A DNA stretch of 63,371 nucleotides from CAYPPG01 sp964412555 (GCA_964412555.1 CAYPPG010000048.1:1-63371); one strand, 5' to 3'; shown: positions 53,510-62,586, counted from the first letter of the stretch. Notes: generated by a model from the letters alone, not told the origin. Made by a program: numbers and translations.

Positions 53510-54016
53510 CGTCGAGAGCACCATATCCGCCAGCGATTCGAGATTCACTTCCATCCGCGGGGAATAGTTCTTGACGATGTCCTCCAATTTTTCGGTGATT
53601 TTCTCCCGCCAAAAGCGCATGGAATCCACCACGACATTCATCACCTCCCCCTGCAGCACCCCGGCTTGATAACAATAGGATGCATAAAGACACCCCGGAT
53701 AAGGTTCATCCAAACAGCGCATTTCTTCAATAAAGAACCCGACTAATATCAGAAATTGCTGTAATGGATCACGGCTGAGACCCTCGGCACGCTGCAAATA
53801 CTTTTCAAAATGTTCACGATCCATTTGCGCATACCGCTCCACCACTGCAAACGCCAATTCCTCTTTACTCTTAAAATGATAGAAAAATGCGCCTTTTGTA
53901 ATCCCGCTTTCATGCAGAACATGATCGATGGAGGTTCCGGAAAAACTTCGATCCAAAAACAATCGTTGGCTCACATCGAGAATTTTTTTTCGTGTCGTGC
54001 TTCCGTCTTTAGGCAT
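53480..54016 (-). CDS. TetR-family regulator, C-terminus truncated
   Basis: 178 residues. The N-terminal HTH is RKKILDVSQRLFLDRSFSGT, then SIDHVLHESGITKGAFFYHF with KSKEELAFAV. The ligand domain runs to LADMVLSTFEGA, then ends abruptly with WGCRS. TetR relatives of this type usually continue ~20-25 residues after FEGA. The last codons overlap the MNT fragment in another frame, so the truncation comes from the rearrangement. The DNA-binding domain is intact. GGGGGAT precedes the start. Probable targets are the palindromes at 54051 and 54171. Confidence 0.8.
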   Translation of the reverse strand: MPKDGSTTRKKILDVSQRLFLDRSFSGTSIDHVLHESGITKGAFFYHFKSKEELAFAVVERYAQMDREHFEKYLQRAEGLSRDPLQQFLILVGFFIEEMRCLDEPYPGCLYASYCYQAGVLQGEVMNVVVDSMRFWREKITEKLEDIVKNYSPRMEVNLESLADMVLSTFEGAWGCRS

Positions 54017-54050
54017 TGCTATCCCCCCAATTTTCTTTTACTTAACAATT

Positions 54051-54070
54051 ATAACCGACCGGTTGTTATA
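54051..54070. promoter_or_regulatory. Putative TetR operator 1
   Basis: ATAACCGACCGGTTGTTATA, an imperfect palindrome 35 bp upstream of tetR on its non-coding side. AACC/GGTT half sites are common in TetR-family operators, so autoregulation is likely. Confidence 0.5.
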
Positions 54071-54170
54071 GAAAAGAGAAGTTCAAAGTTGATAAAATTG
54101 ATCAAATTTTGAAAGATTTTTTGAAATTTTGGATAGTTACCCCTTGTCGAATGCAAAGTTATGGGTAATT

Positions 54171-54190
54171 TATACCAACTAGTTTGTATA
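54171..54190. promoter_or_regulatory. Putative TetR operator 2
   Basis: TATACCAACTAGTTTGTATA, palindromic in 18 of 20 bases, centred on ACTAGT. It lies about 30 bp upstream of the ribosome-binding site of the methyltransferase gene, so it probably controls it. Confidence 0.55.
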
Positions 54191-54234
54191 AATAAAATAT
54201 TCACGGAGGTAAAAAAACAATGTGTAACTAATGC

Positions 54235-54919
54235 ATGTCCCAAACATTCACGATGCCGCAAACCGAGGATAGCCAAAAAAATGCTTTTGCCGAGAAAATG
54301 CTCGGCATTCTCAATTCGGGCACGGCTGCACTGATGATGTCGGTCGGGCACCGAACCGGCCTATTCGACACTATGGCCACTCTATCACCGCATACCAGCC
54401 AGGAAATCGCGAAATATGCAAATTTGAACGAACGCTATGTGCGCGAATGGCTGGGCGCAATGGTCACCAGTGGAATCGTGGATTACAACAATGATGAGAA
54501 CACATATTCACTACCGGAATCACACGCCGCCATGCTGACCCGCGCCCATGAAGCGGATAATCTCGCGACGATCGCACAATATGTCGGTCTGTTGGGAACG
54601 GTGGAAGATCAAATTGTCGATTGTTTTCAAAACGGCGGTGGTGTCCCTTATTCCGCATACCCACGCTTTCAAACCGTCATGGCCGATGACAGTGGCCAGT
54701 CGGTTCGATCCTCACTGATGGAACATATCCTTCCACTCATGCCCGGGATGAAAGAACGCCTACATGCCGGTTTCTCCCGCCCAAGGCGGAGCCGGTCTCG
54801 GAGCCGCTTGGGGCACTGAGTTGGCTCAATCAATGCTCCAAGAAGCCGGCTTTACATCGGTCGAGATTCAGCGCCTCCCGCATGATATTCAAAATTGTTA
54901 CTACATCATCCGTAAGTAA
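54235..54919 (+). pseudogene. SAM-dependent methyltransferase with deleted catalytic domain
   Basis: Residues 1-~180 are the dimerisation and winged-helix part of a Rv2258c-like methyltransferase (AEKMLGILNSGTAALMMSVG, LNERYVREWLGAMVTSGIVD). After MKERLHAGF the frame runs into SRPRRSRSRSRLGH. In another frame the sequence is QGGAGLGAAWGTELAQSMLQ, then EAGFTSVEIQRLPHDIQNCY and a stop at 54917, which is the family C-terminus. The whole SAM-binding region (~150 residues) is missing. CGGAGGT points at an ATG at 54220 followed by an in-frame TAA three codons later; the next ATG is 54235. Confidence 0.8.
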
Positions 54920-54991
54920 TTTCTTGATAAAAAATACAAAGGGGTGGTTGATAAAAGAATCAACCACCCTTCTTGAATACAATATTTATAA

Positions 54992-56032
54992 TTATGCCCA
55001 TGCCCGCTTACGGTTTTGCGCTTCGTCGATACAGCGTTTCGCCATAATGGCATCTTCCGCAACCTGAAAATCGAACATCCCCAAACAAATGAAATCGGCT
55101 CCATTTTCAAATGCCTTTTGAATACCTTCTTTTGCCGGAATCGCGCCGGCCGCCAAGACCTTGAAGGCGATCCAGGGCACATCGACATCCTGCATAAACT
55201 CAATCGTCTCCTCATAATCCTGGCAGAACATATTGTCGTGGTAAAACGCATGATCGTCCGATTCTTTTTGATACATCTCCAGAGGACGCCGATTTTCCTT
55301 GGGATGCGCCGACCAGTATTGATCATGATGAAGAGTCTTCATATAAAAATCGGGTTTCAGGCCTTCTTGGACACAGAATTTGATGGGTTCTAACTTATGG
55401 GCGCAGATCCCGATGGGGATATCGTATTTTTTGAGGATTTCATAGGCTTTGATGATGTTGTCCTGTTTTTTCTGGAAATACCAGATATCACTCGCTCCTC
55501 CCCACAAATAGGCGGCGGAGGCTCCCAGTTCGAGGTGCTCGACCAGTAATCGTTCATACTGATTGACATCCTGGGTAATGACATCGGCAAGCCAGACCAT
55601 TTTGCCGCCCCAATCATTCCAATAGTTGGCCAATTGGAAGCGTTTGAAATTATGATTTTTCAACACGATCGAATTGATACCGTATTCTTCACATTTTTGC
55701 AAGGTTTGAAACACGCGCTCTTCCGTATTGTAATGGGTGGCCAATGCGCGGACATAATCCAAATCGCGTGCATGCATATTCATGCTGATGAGATTGCTGC
55801 CGCAGATGATCCGTCCTAGAGTCAGGTCTCCTATCTTTCCTGTTGGCATTGTGTTTTGATTGGTTTCTTTGTCACTGTTTGAGGTATTTTCATGCCGGCT
55901 GTATGCGGAAGTCGTGATGAGTGTCGGAGCCATACAAATCGCGCCGGCTTTCGCCGCCGATTGTTTGACGAATTGCCGCCGGTTTGGTTTTGTGGTCTGG
56001 CTGGTATTCAGATTGGATGCGGATTTTTTCAT
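54992..56032 (-). CDS. Tat-exported TIM-barrel-like protein
   Basis: 346 residues with a Tat signal (NRRQFVKQSAAKAGAICMAP). The rest alternates strand and helix (GRIICGSNLISMNMHARDLD, WNDWGGKMVWLADVITQDVN, DIPIGICAHKLEPIKFCVQE), consistent with an (alpha/beta)8 barrel ending in ADFICLGMFDFQVAEDAI. No catalytic motif is certain. Similar exported proteins occur beside sugar-degradation genes. GGAGGTG precedes the start. Not in an operon here. Confidence 0.7.
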   Translation of the reverse strand: MKKSASNLNTSQTTKPNRRQFVKQSAAKAGAICMAPTLITTSAYSRHENTSNSDKETNQNTMPTGKIGDLTLGRIICGSNLISMNMHARDLDYVRALATHYNTEERVFQTLQKCEEYGINSIVLKNHNFKRFQLANYWNDWGGKMVWLADVITQDVNQYERLLVEHLELGASAAYLWGGASDIWYFQKKQDNIIKAYEILKKYDIPIGICAHKLEPIKFCVQEGLKPDFYMKTLHHDQYWSAHPKENRRPLEMYQKESDDHAFYHDNMFCQDYEETIEFMQDVDVPWIAFKVLAAGAIPAKEGIQKAFENGADFICLGMFDFQVAEDAIMAKRCIDEAQNRKRAWA

Positions 56033-56128
56033 TGAGACACCTCCGGTTGAAATCGATCCAGGATCAAATGACGTTTTTCTCTTGGCAACTATAGGACAGG
56101 TATCTCAATTTTCAATGAACGTGGCGTT

Positions 56129-56773
56129 CTATTTTTTCTTCATGATTTTGTAGACGCAGGCGTGTTGGTTGTTGATCAGGTGTTCGGCGCGTTCGATGGG
56201 ACAATCGAACAATTCTTTGAACAATTCCAATTCAAGTCGACAGACTTCCGGAAATTCTTTGGCGACGGAAAAGATGGGGCAATTGTGTTCTTTCAAGATC
56301 AATTCGCCGTTTTGCACTTCGAATTCCGCCATATATCCTTCTTTTTCACGTAATTCGGCCAACACCCGCACTTTTTCTTCCGGGGATAAGCCTTCCATTT
56401 GCGGCAGATATTCTTTGATCAGTTTTTCGCGCCGCAGTTGGAGGATTTCATTGATTTTTTGGCGGCCTTCCATCTCTTCCAGGCTTTTTAACAGGCCGAG
56501 TACCAGGGAGACATAATTTTGGGGAAAGTATTTCTCCGATTCCGTTGATAAAGTGTAATACAGAGTGGGCCGTCCTGCTTTTTGCCGGACGAATTCGGAG
56601 ATGACCATCCCATCTTTTTCCATCGCAATCAAGTGTTGCCGAGCTCCCATGGGTGTAATGCCGAGTGCTTCTCCCACCTGTCGCGCCGTCATGCGTCCCT
56701 TTTTTTTCAATAGCTCCAGTATTTCCATACGAGCCGGGCGTTCCCGTTTCAATTGAGTATTTTCTGCTGCCAT
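56129..56773 (-). CDS. ArsR/DeoR-like regulator with C-terminal Cys cluster (SufR-like)
   Basis: 214 residues. The winged HTH covers residues ~14-70 (MEILELLKKKGRMTARQVGE, ALGITPMGARQHLIAMEKDG). The C-terminal domain carries four Cys (HNCPI, EVCRLE, FDCPIER, HACVY), as in SufR and related regulators that sense iron-sulfur clusters. The long helical middle is a dimer interface in relatives. The target is unknown; no suf genes are nearby. Confidence 0.8.
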   Translation of the reverse strand: MAAENTQLKRERPARMEILELLKKKGRMTARQVGEALGITPMGARQHLIAMEKDGMVISEFVRQKAGRPTLYYTLSTESEKYFPQNYVSLVLGLLKSLEEMEGRQKINEILQLRREKLIKEYLPQMEGLSPEEKVRVLAELREKEGYMAEFEVQNGELILKEHNCPIFSVAKEFPEVCRLELELFKELFDCPIERAEHLINNQHACVYKIMKKK

Positions 56774-57271
56774 TTTTGCTCCACCCCGAAATTATCTTTT
56801 CTATCCATTATACAAAAAATGTACACAATATAAAGGCAAAACTTTGTAAACGGAGGGTTTTTATGGGGAAATGATACCGCGGTAACAATATGGGTGGAAA
56901 AGTCGATAAAATGTGCAGTCATGCACCTTTATATAGAACGGTTTCTTGTTCTATCATTATACGGTGGTTGTTGGGTGTTAGGTTGTGGGTTTTGGCCTTA
57001 CTCCCCGGTTTTATTTGGTGGGTACGATGGATGTTTTTGTTTGGTAATTTGTGCGTATCCGCAAAGGCAGACCTGACGTCTTGCCCTTGCGACCCGAGAT
57101 AGTGCACATTTGCAAGGGTAGAACTGACGTCTTGTCCTTGCTAGCCGGTAAGGCAGATCAACGGGTAGACACATGGGTCTACCCCTACATAGCGTGGGGG
57201 CAAACCGGTGTGATTGCCCGATATTGCGGTCGATTATTATTTGGATTCTAATAGAATATACAAGGTAAACG
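56774..57271. other. Intergenic region rich in repeats
   Basis: About 500 bp with no credible gene. Two 30-bp near-palindromes with 26 identical positions lie at 57061-57090 and 57112-57141 (GCAAAGGCAGACCTGACGTC type), 51 bp apart. The double-hairpin repeat copy 2 lies at 57163-57228. Confidence 0.65.
57163..57228. repeat. Double-hairpin interspersed repeat, copy 2
   Basis: GGGTAGAC/GTCTACCC around ACATGG, then a weaker GGGGCAA/TTGCCC hairpin and GATATTGCGG. Diverged copy of the element at 20817-20881. Confidence 0.75.
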
Positions 57272-58501
57272 ATGCTTGAATTTGATGCTTGGCAACGGTC
57301 CGAAACAGTAAAACATTTCATCAACTGGTGTCTTCCTGATCCTGATGGTTGTCTTTTGGATATCGGGGGTTATCCGGGGCGCATGCGTGCTTTGCTGCCG
57401 CAGCACCGATGGGTTATTTGTGATCCGCTGGCCGATGCGCCGGGGGATCAGTTGCGTGGAAGTGCGGCGGCTTTGCCCTTCGGTGACGGTGCGTTCGATA
57501 TGGCCGTTTCTCTCGACGTGTTAGAGCATATTCCTCCTGAAAAACGCTTCGCGGCCGTCGAAGAAATGGTGCGCGTTTCCCGTTTGGGAGTGATCATCAG
57601 TTTCCCTTATCAGCATTCGCTTGTCGAAGCGGCTGAGCGCAGCGTATGTGATGCTTATTCCCTGCTCAATCAAGGCAAAGACCATCCCTGGTTGACCGAA
57701 CACGCTCAGCATCTCCTACCGAATTATGAAGAAATTGCAGAGCATTTATCGTCGTTTGGGGGACAAGTGGGGATTTTCGATGTCGGAGCGATCGACCGCT
57801 GGGTGTATCTGCAAATGCTGGATCTGCTCCTCGAAGCGATCCCCGGCAGCTTCGATATGGCAAAGGAGTTGGACCGGTACTATCAGGAAAAACTGTATAT
57901 TTACGAATTTAAACCGCTCTCTTACCGCAAAATCCTGCTGCATCTGTTTGAAGAAGAGGAACCGCTTTCTCTCAAACTTGTGGAACCGGTACCGGAAGAA
58001 GAGATGGCGGCGGATATCGATTTTTACCGGGAAGTGACGTTTGGTTTGTTAGGCTTGTTAGTTCGAGAGCCGGAACCCGAAGAGGAGCCTGAGCCAGAAC
58101 CGGAAGTACCGGAAGCAGAGGAAATAGTGGAAGAGGCGGAAGAAGCGGTTCCGGAAAAAGCACAAGCCGAAGAAGAAGCGCAGCCGGAAGAAGAAGTGAC
58201 GGAAGAAAAGGAACCCGAGAGCGATAAGGAAAAAGGTGAGGAAGAGGGGCGAATTCAGGAAGAGGTGACAGAATCCACGGTGGAAGAAAAGCGCCGTGTT
58301 TCGCCGCCCTATGAGACCGATCCGGTTCCGGAATATGTCGCTCGGTTGGAGCACAGTTTGGAATTGTGGGAGGAGACATATGCCGCCGCTTTGCGCGAAA
58401 TGACCAATGCGCTCGAATGGCGGGACCGGCTCGAGCAGCGGCCGGACTTCAAAATCTATAAACGGCTTATGCGGATCATGGGGAAGAAAATCGAGCCGTG
58501 A
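57272..58501 (+). CDS. SAM-dependent methyltransferase with acidic, low-complexity region
   Basis: 409 residues. Residues ~15-130 form a class I methyltransferase fold: motif I as LLDIGGYPGRMRALLPQ, the acidic strand WVICDP, and FDMAVSLDVLEHIPPEKRF. Motif I is G-G-x-P-G instead of G-x-G-x-G. A Glu/Pro-rich stretch of ~90 residues (EPEPEEEPEPEPEVPEAEEI and beyond) and a basic helix end the protein. Such proteins are often glycan or membrane-envelope methyltransferases. Substrate unknown. The HEPN gene starts shortly after. Confidence 0.75.
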   Translation: MLEFDAWQRSETVKHFINWCLPDPDGCLLDIGGYPGRMRALLPQHRWVICDPLADAPGDQLRGSAAALPFGDGAFDMAVSLDVLEHIPPEKRFAAVEEMVRVSRLGVIISFPYQHSLVEAAERSVCDAYSLLNQGKDHPWLTEHAQHLLPNYEEIAEHLSSFGGQVGIFDVGAIDRWVYLQMLDLLLEAIPGSFDMAKELDRYYQEKLYIYEFKPLSYRKILLHLFEEEEPLSLKLVEPVPEEEMAADIDFYREVTFGLLGLLVREPEPEEEPEPEPEVPEAEEIVEEAEEAVPEKAQAEEEAQPEEEVTEEKEPESDKEKGEEEGRIQEEVTESTVEEKRRVSPPYETDPVPEYVARLEHSLELWEETYAAALREMTNALEWRDRLEQRPDFKIYKRLMRIMGKKIEP

Positions 58502-58548
58502 TGCCTACTCAATCCTATTTTGTTTTTGCATATAAAAAAAAGGTGCGG

Positions 58549-58929
58549 ATGGATAAAAAGACAGCTGAATGGCTTAGTCAATCGGATTACGATATGGATA
58601 CCGCCGATTTTATGTATCAGGGGGGAAGATATTTTTATGCCGTTTTTATGTGTCATATGTCTATCGAAAAAGCGTTGAAAGGACTTTACTATGAAAAACG
58701 ACGTGAAATTCCGCCTAAGGTTCACAATCTGCTTTATTTACTGAATAAGATCGGCATTAGACCACCAACAGAAGTGGGAAAAATGATTGTTCGGTTGAAT
58801 GAAGCGAATATCGCGACACGATATCCGGAAGAATTAAGCCAATTGCAAAAAGCCTATACCGAGACCGTAGTCAAAGAAATTCTGAGTGGTGGTAAAGAGG
58901 TCATTCAATGGATAAAAATGCAGTTTTAA
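58549..58929 (+). CDS. HEPN-domain protein (partner of MNT)
   Basis: 126 residues: MDKKTAEWLSQSDYDMDTAD, then FMCHMSIEKALKGLYYEKRR, the usual HEPN core with a HMxxEKALK block. Here the HEPN gene precedes the nucleotidyltransferase, the reverse of the other two pairs. A clear RX4-6H active site is not visible, so RNase activity is uncertain. AAGGTG precedes ATG 58549. Overlaps the next gene by 22 bp. Confidence 0.8.
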   Translation: MDKKTAEWLSQSDYDMDTADFMYQGGRYFYAVFMCHMSIEKALKGLYYEKRREIPPKVHNLLYLLNKIGIRPPTEVGKMIVRLNEANIATRYPEELSQLQKAYTETVVKEILSGGKEVIQWIKMQF

Positions 58930-59231
58930 AAATCCTTGGAGAATTTCAGAGTATTTTGGATGCCAAAGGGATCAAACCTTCGAAAGTGATTCTGTATGGC
59001 TCTTATGCCAATGAGAATTATACGGAAGCCAGCGATATAGATGTGGTGATTGTCTCGGATGATTTTGCCGGCATGGATTACTGGCAACGGATCGAGGTTC
59101 TGACGGAGGCGATTTATGAGATATTCGAGCCGATTGAAGCAGTGGCGATGACTCCGGAGGAATGGGAGAAGGGGGATTCATTTGTTTGTGATTATGCGGG
59201 AGGGGGAGAAGTGCTGGGTGGTGGGTCGTAA
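58908..59231 (+). CDS. Minimal nucleotidyltransferase (MNT)
   Basis: 107 residues. The motif GSYANENYTEASDIDVVIVS has the GS and the DxD catalytic residues. The C-terminus (AGGGEVLGGGS) is Gly-rich and may be short. Coupled to the preceding HEPN gene. Third distinct MNT/HEPN unit in the window. Confidence 0.8.
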   Translation: MDKNAVLKILGEFQSILDAKGIKPSKVILYGSYANENYTEASDIDVVIVSDDFAGMDYWQRIEVLTEAIYEIFEPIEAVAMTPEEWEKGDSFVCDYAGGGEVLGGGS

Positions 59232-59237
59232 ATAGCA

Positions 59238-59273
59238 GGGGATTAACATCCCCGGTTTCCAGCTGTCATCCCT
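59238..59273. repeat. 36-bp direct repeat, left copy
   Basis: GGGGATTAACATCCCCGGTT then TCCAGCTGTCATCCCT. It matches 29 of 36 positions of the copy at 59960-59995. The two copies flank the HigBA module. Confidence 0.65.
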
Positions 59274-59328
59274 CATTTAAAAATGCGATTGAAATAGCTT
59301 TGATCATTCTTTGATTGAACATTAAAAT

Positions 59329-59661
59329 ATGGATATTCAGGAACAAGAGATCTATCTGTATAAAAAGAAAAGTGGCATCTCGCCGTTCAAGAAATAGTTT
59401 TGTAAATTCACAGATATAAAAGCTAAAATACAGGCACGATTGAACCGGCTGCGAATAGGAAATTTTGGTGATTGCAAGCCGATCGAAGGCGGAGTATTTG
59501 AATTGAAAATCGATTATGGTCCTGGGTATCGCATTTATATTGGCCGATACAAAAAAGAAGTGGTGATTTTGTTATGTGGTGGAGATAAGAGTTCACAGCG
59601 TGATGATATACGTCAGGCGCTTATGTACTGGAAGGAGTATCAAGAAGAACATGCCGGTTGA
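59329..59661 (+). pseudogene. HigB-like toxin with an in-frame TAG
   Basis: From ATG 59329 the frame encodes MDIQEQEIYLYKKKSGISPF, KK, then TAG at 59395-59397, then FCKFTDIKAKIQARLNRLRI, GNFGDCKPI and on to IYIGRYKKEVVILLCGGDKS. This is the complete addiction-module killer protein (PF05973-like). At the stop position a Trp is common (PFKxW), and TGG to TAG is a single change. Without readthrough only the 73-residue part from 59440 could be made. The antitoxin gene downstream is intact. Confidence 0.7.
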
Positions 59662-59941
59662 ACAGTATAAAGATTTTCTTTATAAACAACTTCAAGATCC
59701 GGAATATGCGGCTGAATATTTGAATGCCTGCCTTGAAGAATCACCGGACGTGTTTCTTCTGGGTTTGAAAGACGTGGTCGAGTCTTGCGGGGGAATTTCC
59801 GTCATTTCAGAGCGCAGTCAAATCAACTATGAGACTCTTTGCAAACTGTTATCCAAAAACGGAAATCCCAAAATGTCGAATCTCCAATCGATATTGGATG
59901 CGGTTGGATTTCGGTTGAGGGTGGGGGTGAAGTCGAGTTGA
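59651..59941 (+). CDS. HigA-like antidote protein
   Basis: 96 residues: MPVEQYKDFLYKQLQDPEYA, then EYLNACLEESPDVFLLGLKD and a helix-turn-helix (ISVISERSQINYETLCKLLS). It fits the addiction-module antidote family that pairs with the preceding HigB-like gene. ATG 59651 follows AGGAG; overlap with the toxin stop is 11 bp. Confidence 0.8.
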   Translation: MPVEQYKDFLYKQLQDPEYAAEYLNACLEESPDVFLLGLKDVVESCGGISVISERSQINYETLCKLLSKNGNPKMSNLQSILDAVGFRLRVGVKSS

Positions 59942-59959
59942 TTGATACGAAATATCACC

Positions 59960-59995
59960 GGAGATTGACATCCCCGGTGATCTGCTGTCATTCCT
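59960..59995. repeat. 36-bp direct repeat, right copy
   Basis: GGAGATTGACATCCCCGGTG then ATCTGCTGTCATTCCT. Partner of the 59238-59273 copy. It also lies in an 8-bp hairpin ATCACCGG/CCGGTGAT. Confidence 0.65.
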
Positions 59996-60066
59996 GTGGG
60001 ATTCAATGTTGTTCAGCCCGTGAGGGCGGCAGGAGGTAGACGAAGGTATGAATCCACGGCATATCT

Positions 60067-62574
60067 TTAGTTCTCAGTTTTAGAAAAGGGGATCATCAAT
60101 TCTTGCCCAACCTTTAATGAATCATCTGTGTTCATACGGTTTACATTCATCAATTCATCGATCGAAACGGCAAATTTTTCTGCAATCTGATGTAGAGTAT
60201 CACCCTGTTGAACGGTATAGCCAGAAAACACTTTACGATTTGTTTCCTCTGTCCCTTTTTTTTGGATAATTACATGACCGAATCTGACCACATATTCCAA
60301 ACCATGGGAAGGAAGAACCGTTTCCAAGAACTCCCGAATTGTCGGACTTTGAAGACTGAATGTGACTTTCGTGTTTGCCACATCTTTGCCGAGAACGAAT
60401 CGCATATCCGTTTCAGCGTTTAGAATACTCATAATTCCAGAAAGAGAAATTCCATTGGCTTCCACTGGCCCTTCGATCCGTTTGTCCAAACCAAGAGCAG
60501 GAGGAGCAATTGCCGGTACGAATTCTTTTTTGTAGTTTTCTTGTTTCAACAAGGTAATGGGACCGGTATGCCCAATGCGGACGATGCCGGAATCCAACAC
60601 GATATAATCCAGAAAGTATGCCGGTAGAACAAGATCCAATATATCAGCGAGAGTGGGATTCATGAAAGAAAAACTGAGTTGTATATCCGCTATGCCTTGG
60701 TCCAAGACATATTGCAGACCGGTTTCCGCTTGAAGGATGGAGAAGATTTCGGCAATATTGACTTGAGTGCACTCGATTGGTCCTTTGATTGTTTGATACA
60801 GATCGACCTTCGGGTTTTGTTCTGGAGATTTGCGGAGAAACGAGTTGGCGATGTTAATCGTTGTCGGTGGTGCAAGAAAGATCGTTCCGCCGGATACAAC
60901 AAGGTAGTCCAGCCTTGCGCGAGTCATGAGAAAATAAAGAATTTGGCGGACTGTAGGTTGTTCAAATGTTGCGCTGACTTCTATGTCGGAAAGGTGGGAA
61001 TCGAGTTGAAAATTTAGGCCGCATTTCTCGTGAAGGAAATCGAGGATGTCTTTGATTTTTTTCTTTTCGAAATTCACTTTTTCTTCGATTCGTTGATCCA
61101 ATTCGGAAGGTGAGGTGGTTGAAATAGAAGCCGATTTCAATTTCTGTATGTTTTTTTGAAGGGGGGATAATCGATTCTGATCTCCGATGCGGACCGCGCC
61201 GTTGCCGAGGATGAGATAATCGAGACCGTAGGCAGGTAAGACGGCATCCAAGACTTGTTTCACGGTGGGATTGTTCAAGTGAAATGTAACTTGCCTCTTG
61301 ATATCGATATCCAGTATGTATTGCATACCGCTTTGCTCGGCGAGAATTTGAATGATTTCTTTACTATCAATCCCACTGGCTTCCACTGGCCCATCAATCC
61401 GGAAATTCAGTTGTGCTTCTGTCGCTGGAGGAGGAAGCAGGGAATAGGATAATTCCTTTTTCGAGCCGCTTTTATCAGCAGCCTCTTCATTACTCACCGG
61501 TATGGAATTCACGTTCCAGAATGGGATCATCATCAATAGCAAGAATGCGATTGCGAAATAAGTCGTTTTGTATATTGGTTTTTGGTTGTTCATGGTAATT
61601 CTCCTGAGTCGATTCGCGAATGCGAATTTTGGTTCGGCCAATGCGGGGCCGGCATACAAGAATGCCGGTTCGGATATCCGTTCCGCCACATCGAGTAGGA
61701 GGCGGCTGTAATCGAGAGATCGATTCGGATAGTGTTTCAATACCACGTCATCGCAACTATTTTCGCTTTCCATCCCGATCCACTTGTTCAATCGATGGAC
61801 GAGTGGATTCCACCACATTACGGTCACGATTGTGTTTCGCAGCCAATTGATCCAATGATCGTTACGGCGAATGTGCGCCAATTCGTGACAGAGGAGCATT
61901 CTTCGCTGTACATCATTCATGTGTGTGGTTTCCGGGGACAAAAGTATTGCAGGCCGGAACAATCCCACGACCAGCGGGCTGTGCAGGCTGTTTGATACGA
62001 ACACATTCACTTTCCCGGATATATCCAATTCATTCCCGATTGTATGGGCAAGCCGGGTTAGTTCTTCTTGATACAGTGCGGCATGTTTCATATTGTGAAT
62101 CATTACAACATTTCGAGTCGTGCGTATCACATACAAAAGCAAGCCAATTGACCACACGAGAAACAATGTTTCCATCCACCCGAATACTTTCCAAAACGAA
62201 GCGGTTTTCTTGGGTGTTCGGTCTATTTTCGTTGGTACTGTTTGCGTTGAACTGGCTTCGACATTCTGCAATGGAATCGTTGAAGCCGGTTTATGATCAG
62301 GGAAGCGTTCCACGGCAGAGGGAGGAACCGGCGCTGTTTCAACCATCGACGGGGTATGAGGGAGTACAGGCAGGGAGATCCCTACAGACCAGGGGACAGC
62401 GAATTTCAACAAAACCACCATACAAATGACATGTTTCCATTTTGCCGGCCATGCCCGCATCCAATAGAAGCCGATCAGGAGGATAAGAAACGCGATTCCT
62501 CCTTGGAGTAAAACCGTTTGATTCCATTGCCACCAGATCGCGGATAGGTCGCTGAACCAGTTCGTCTGAGACAT
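60067..62574 (-). CDS. BlaR1-type M56 peptidase with four STN repeats and LysM
   Basis: 835 residues. N-terminal membrane helices (VLLQGGIAFLILLIGFYWMR, LFLVWSIGLLLYVIRTTRN) lead to the M56 zinc peptidase with HELAH at ~231-235 and ENSCDD downstream. A helix near 325 (TTYFAIAFLLLMMIPFWN) places the rest outside. Four STN-like repeats of ~72 residues follow at ~391-461, 495-566, 595-666 and 698-769, each with GISLSGIMSILNAETDMRFV-type sequence (repeat 4). A LysM domain ends the protein (YTVQQGDTLHQIAEKFAVSI). In BlaR1 the sensor is a penicillin-binding domain; here the STN and LysM modules replace it. blaI is 12 bp upstream. Ligand unknown. Confidence 0.85.
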   Translation of the reverse strand: MSQTNWFSDLSAIWWQWNQTVLLQGGIAFLILLIGFYWMRAWPAKWKHVICMVVLLKFAVPWSVGISLPVLPHTPSMVETAPVPPSAVERFPDHKPASTIPLQNVEASSTQTVPTKIDRTPKKTASFWKVFGWMETLFLVWSIGLLLYVIRTTRNVVMIHNMKHAALYQEELTRLAHTIGNELDISGKVNVFVSNSLHSPLVVGLFRPAILLSPETTHMNDVQRRMLLCHELAHIRRNDHWINWLRNTIVTVMWWNPLVHRLNKWIGMESENSCDDVVLKHYPNRSLDYSRLLLDVAERISEPAFLYAGPALAEPKFAFANRLRRITMNNQKPIYKTTYFAIAFLLLMMIPFWNVNSIPVSNEEAADKSGSKKELSYSLLPPPATEAQLNFRIDGPVEASGIDSKEIIQILAEQSGMQYILDIDIKRQVTFHLNNPTVKQVLDAVLPAYGLDYLILGNGAVRIGDQNRLSPLQKNIQKLKSASISTTSPSELDQRIEEKVNFEKKKIKDILDFLHEKCGLNFQLDSHLSDIEVSATFEQPTVRQILYFLMTRARLDYLVVSGGTIFLAPPTTINIANSFLRKSPEQNPKVDLYQTIKGPIECTQVNIAEIFSILQAETGLQYVLDQGIADIQLSFSFMNPTLADILDLVLPAYFLDYIVLDSGIVRIGHTGPITLLKQENYKKEFVPAIAPPALGLDKRIEGPVEANGISLSGIMSILNAETDMRFVLGKDVANTKVTFSLQSPTIREFLETVLPSHGLEYVVRFGHVIIQKKGTEETNRKVFSGYTVQQGDTLHQIAEKFAVSIDELMNVNRMNTDDSLKVGQELMIPFSKTEN

Positions 62575-62586
62575 CGCGGGGGTCTC

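Noticed and set aside
61640..61672. GCCGGCAT hairpin resembling the dispersed GCCGGC elements
   Set aside because: It lies inside the conserved coding region of the M56 peptidase and lacks the TACATTT tail.
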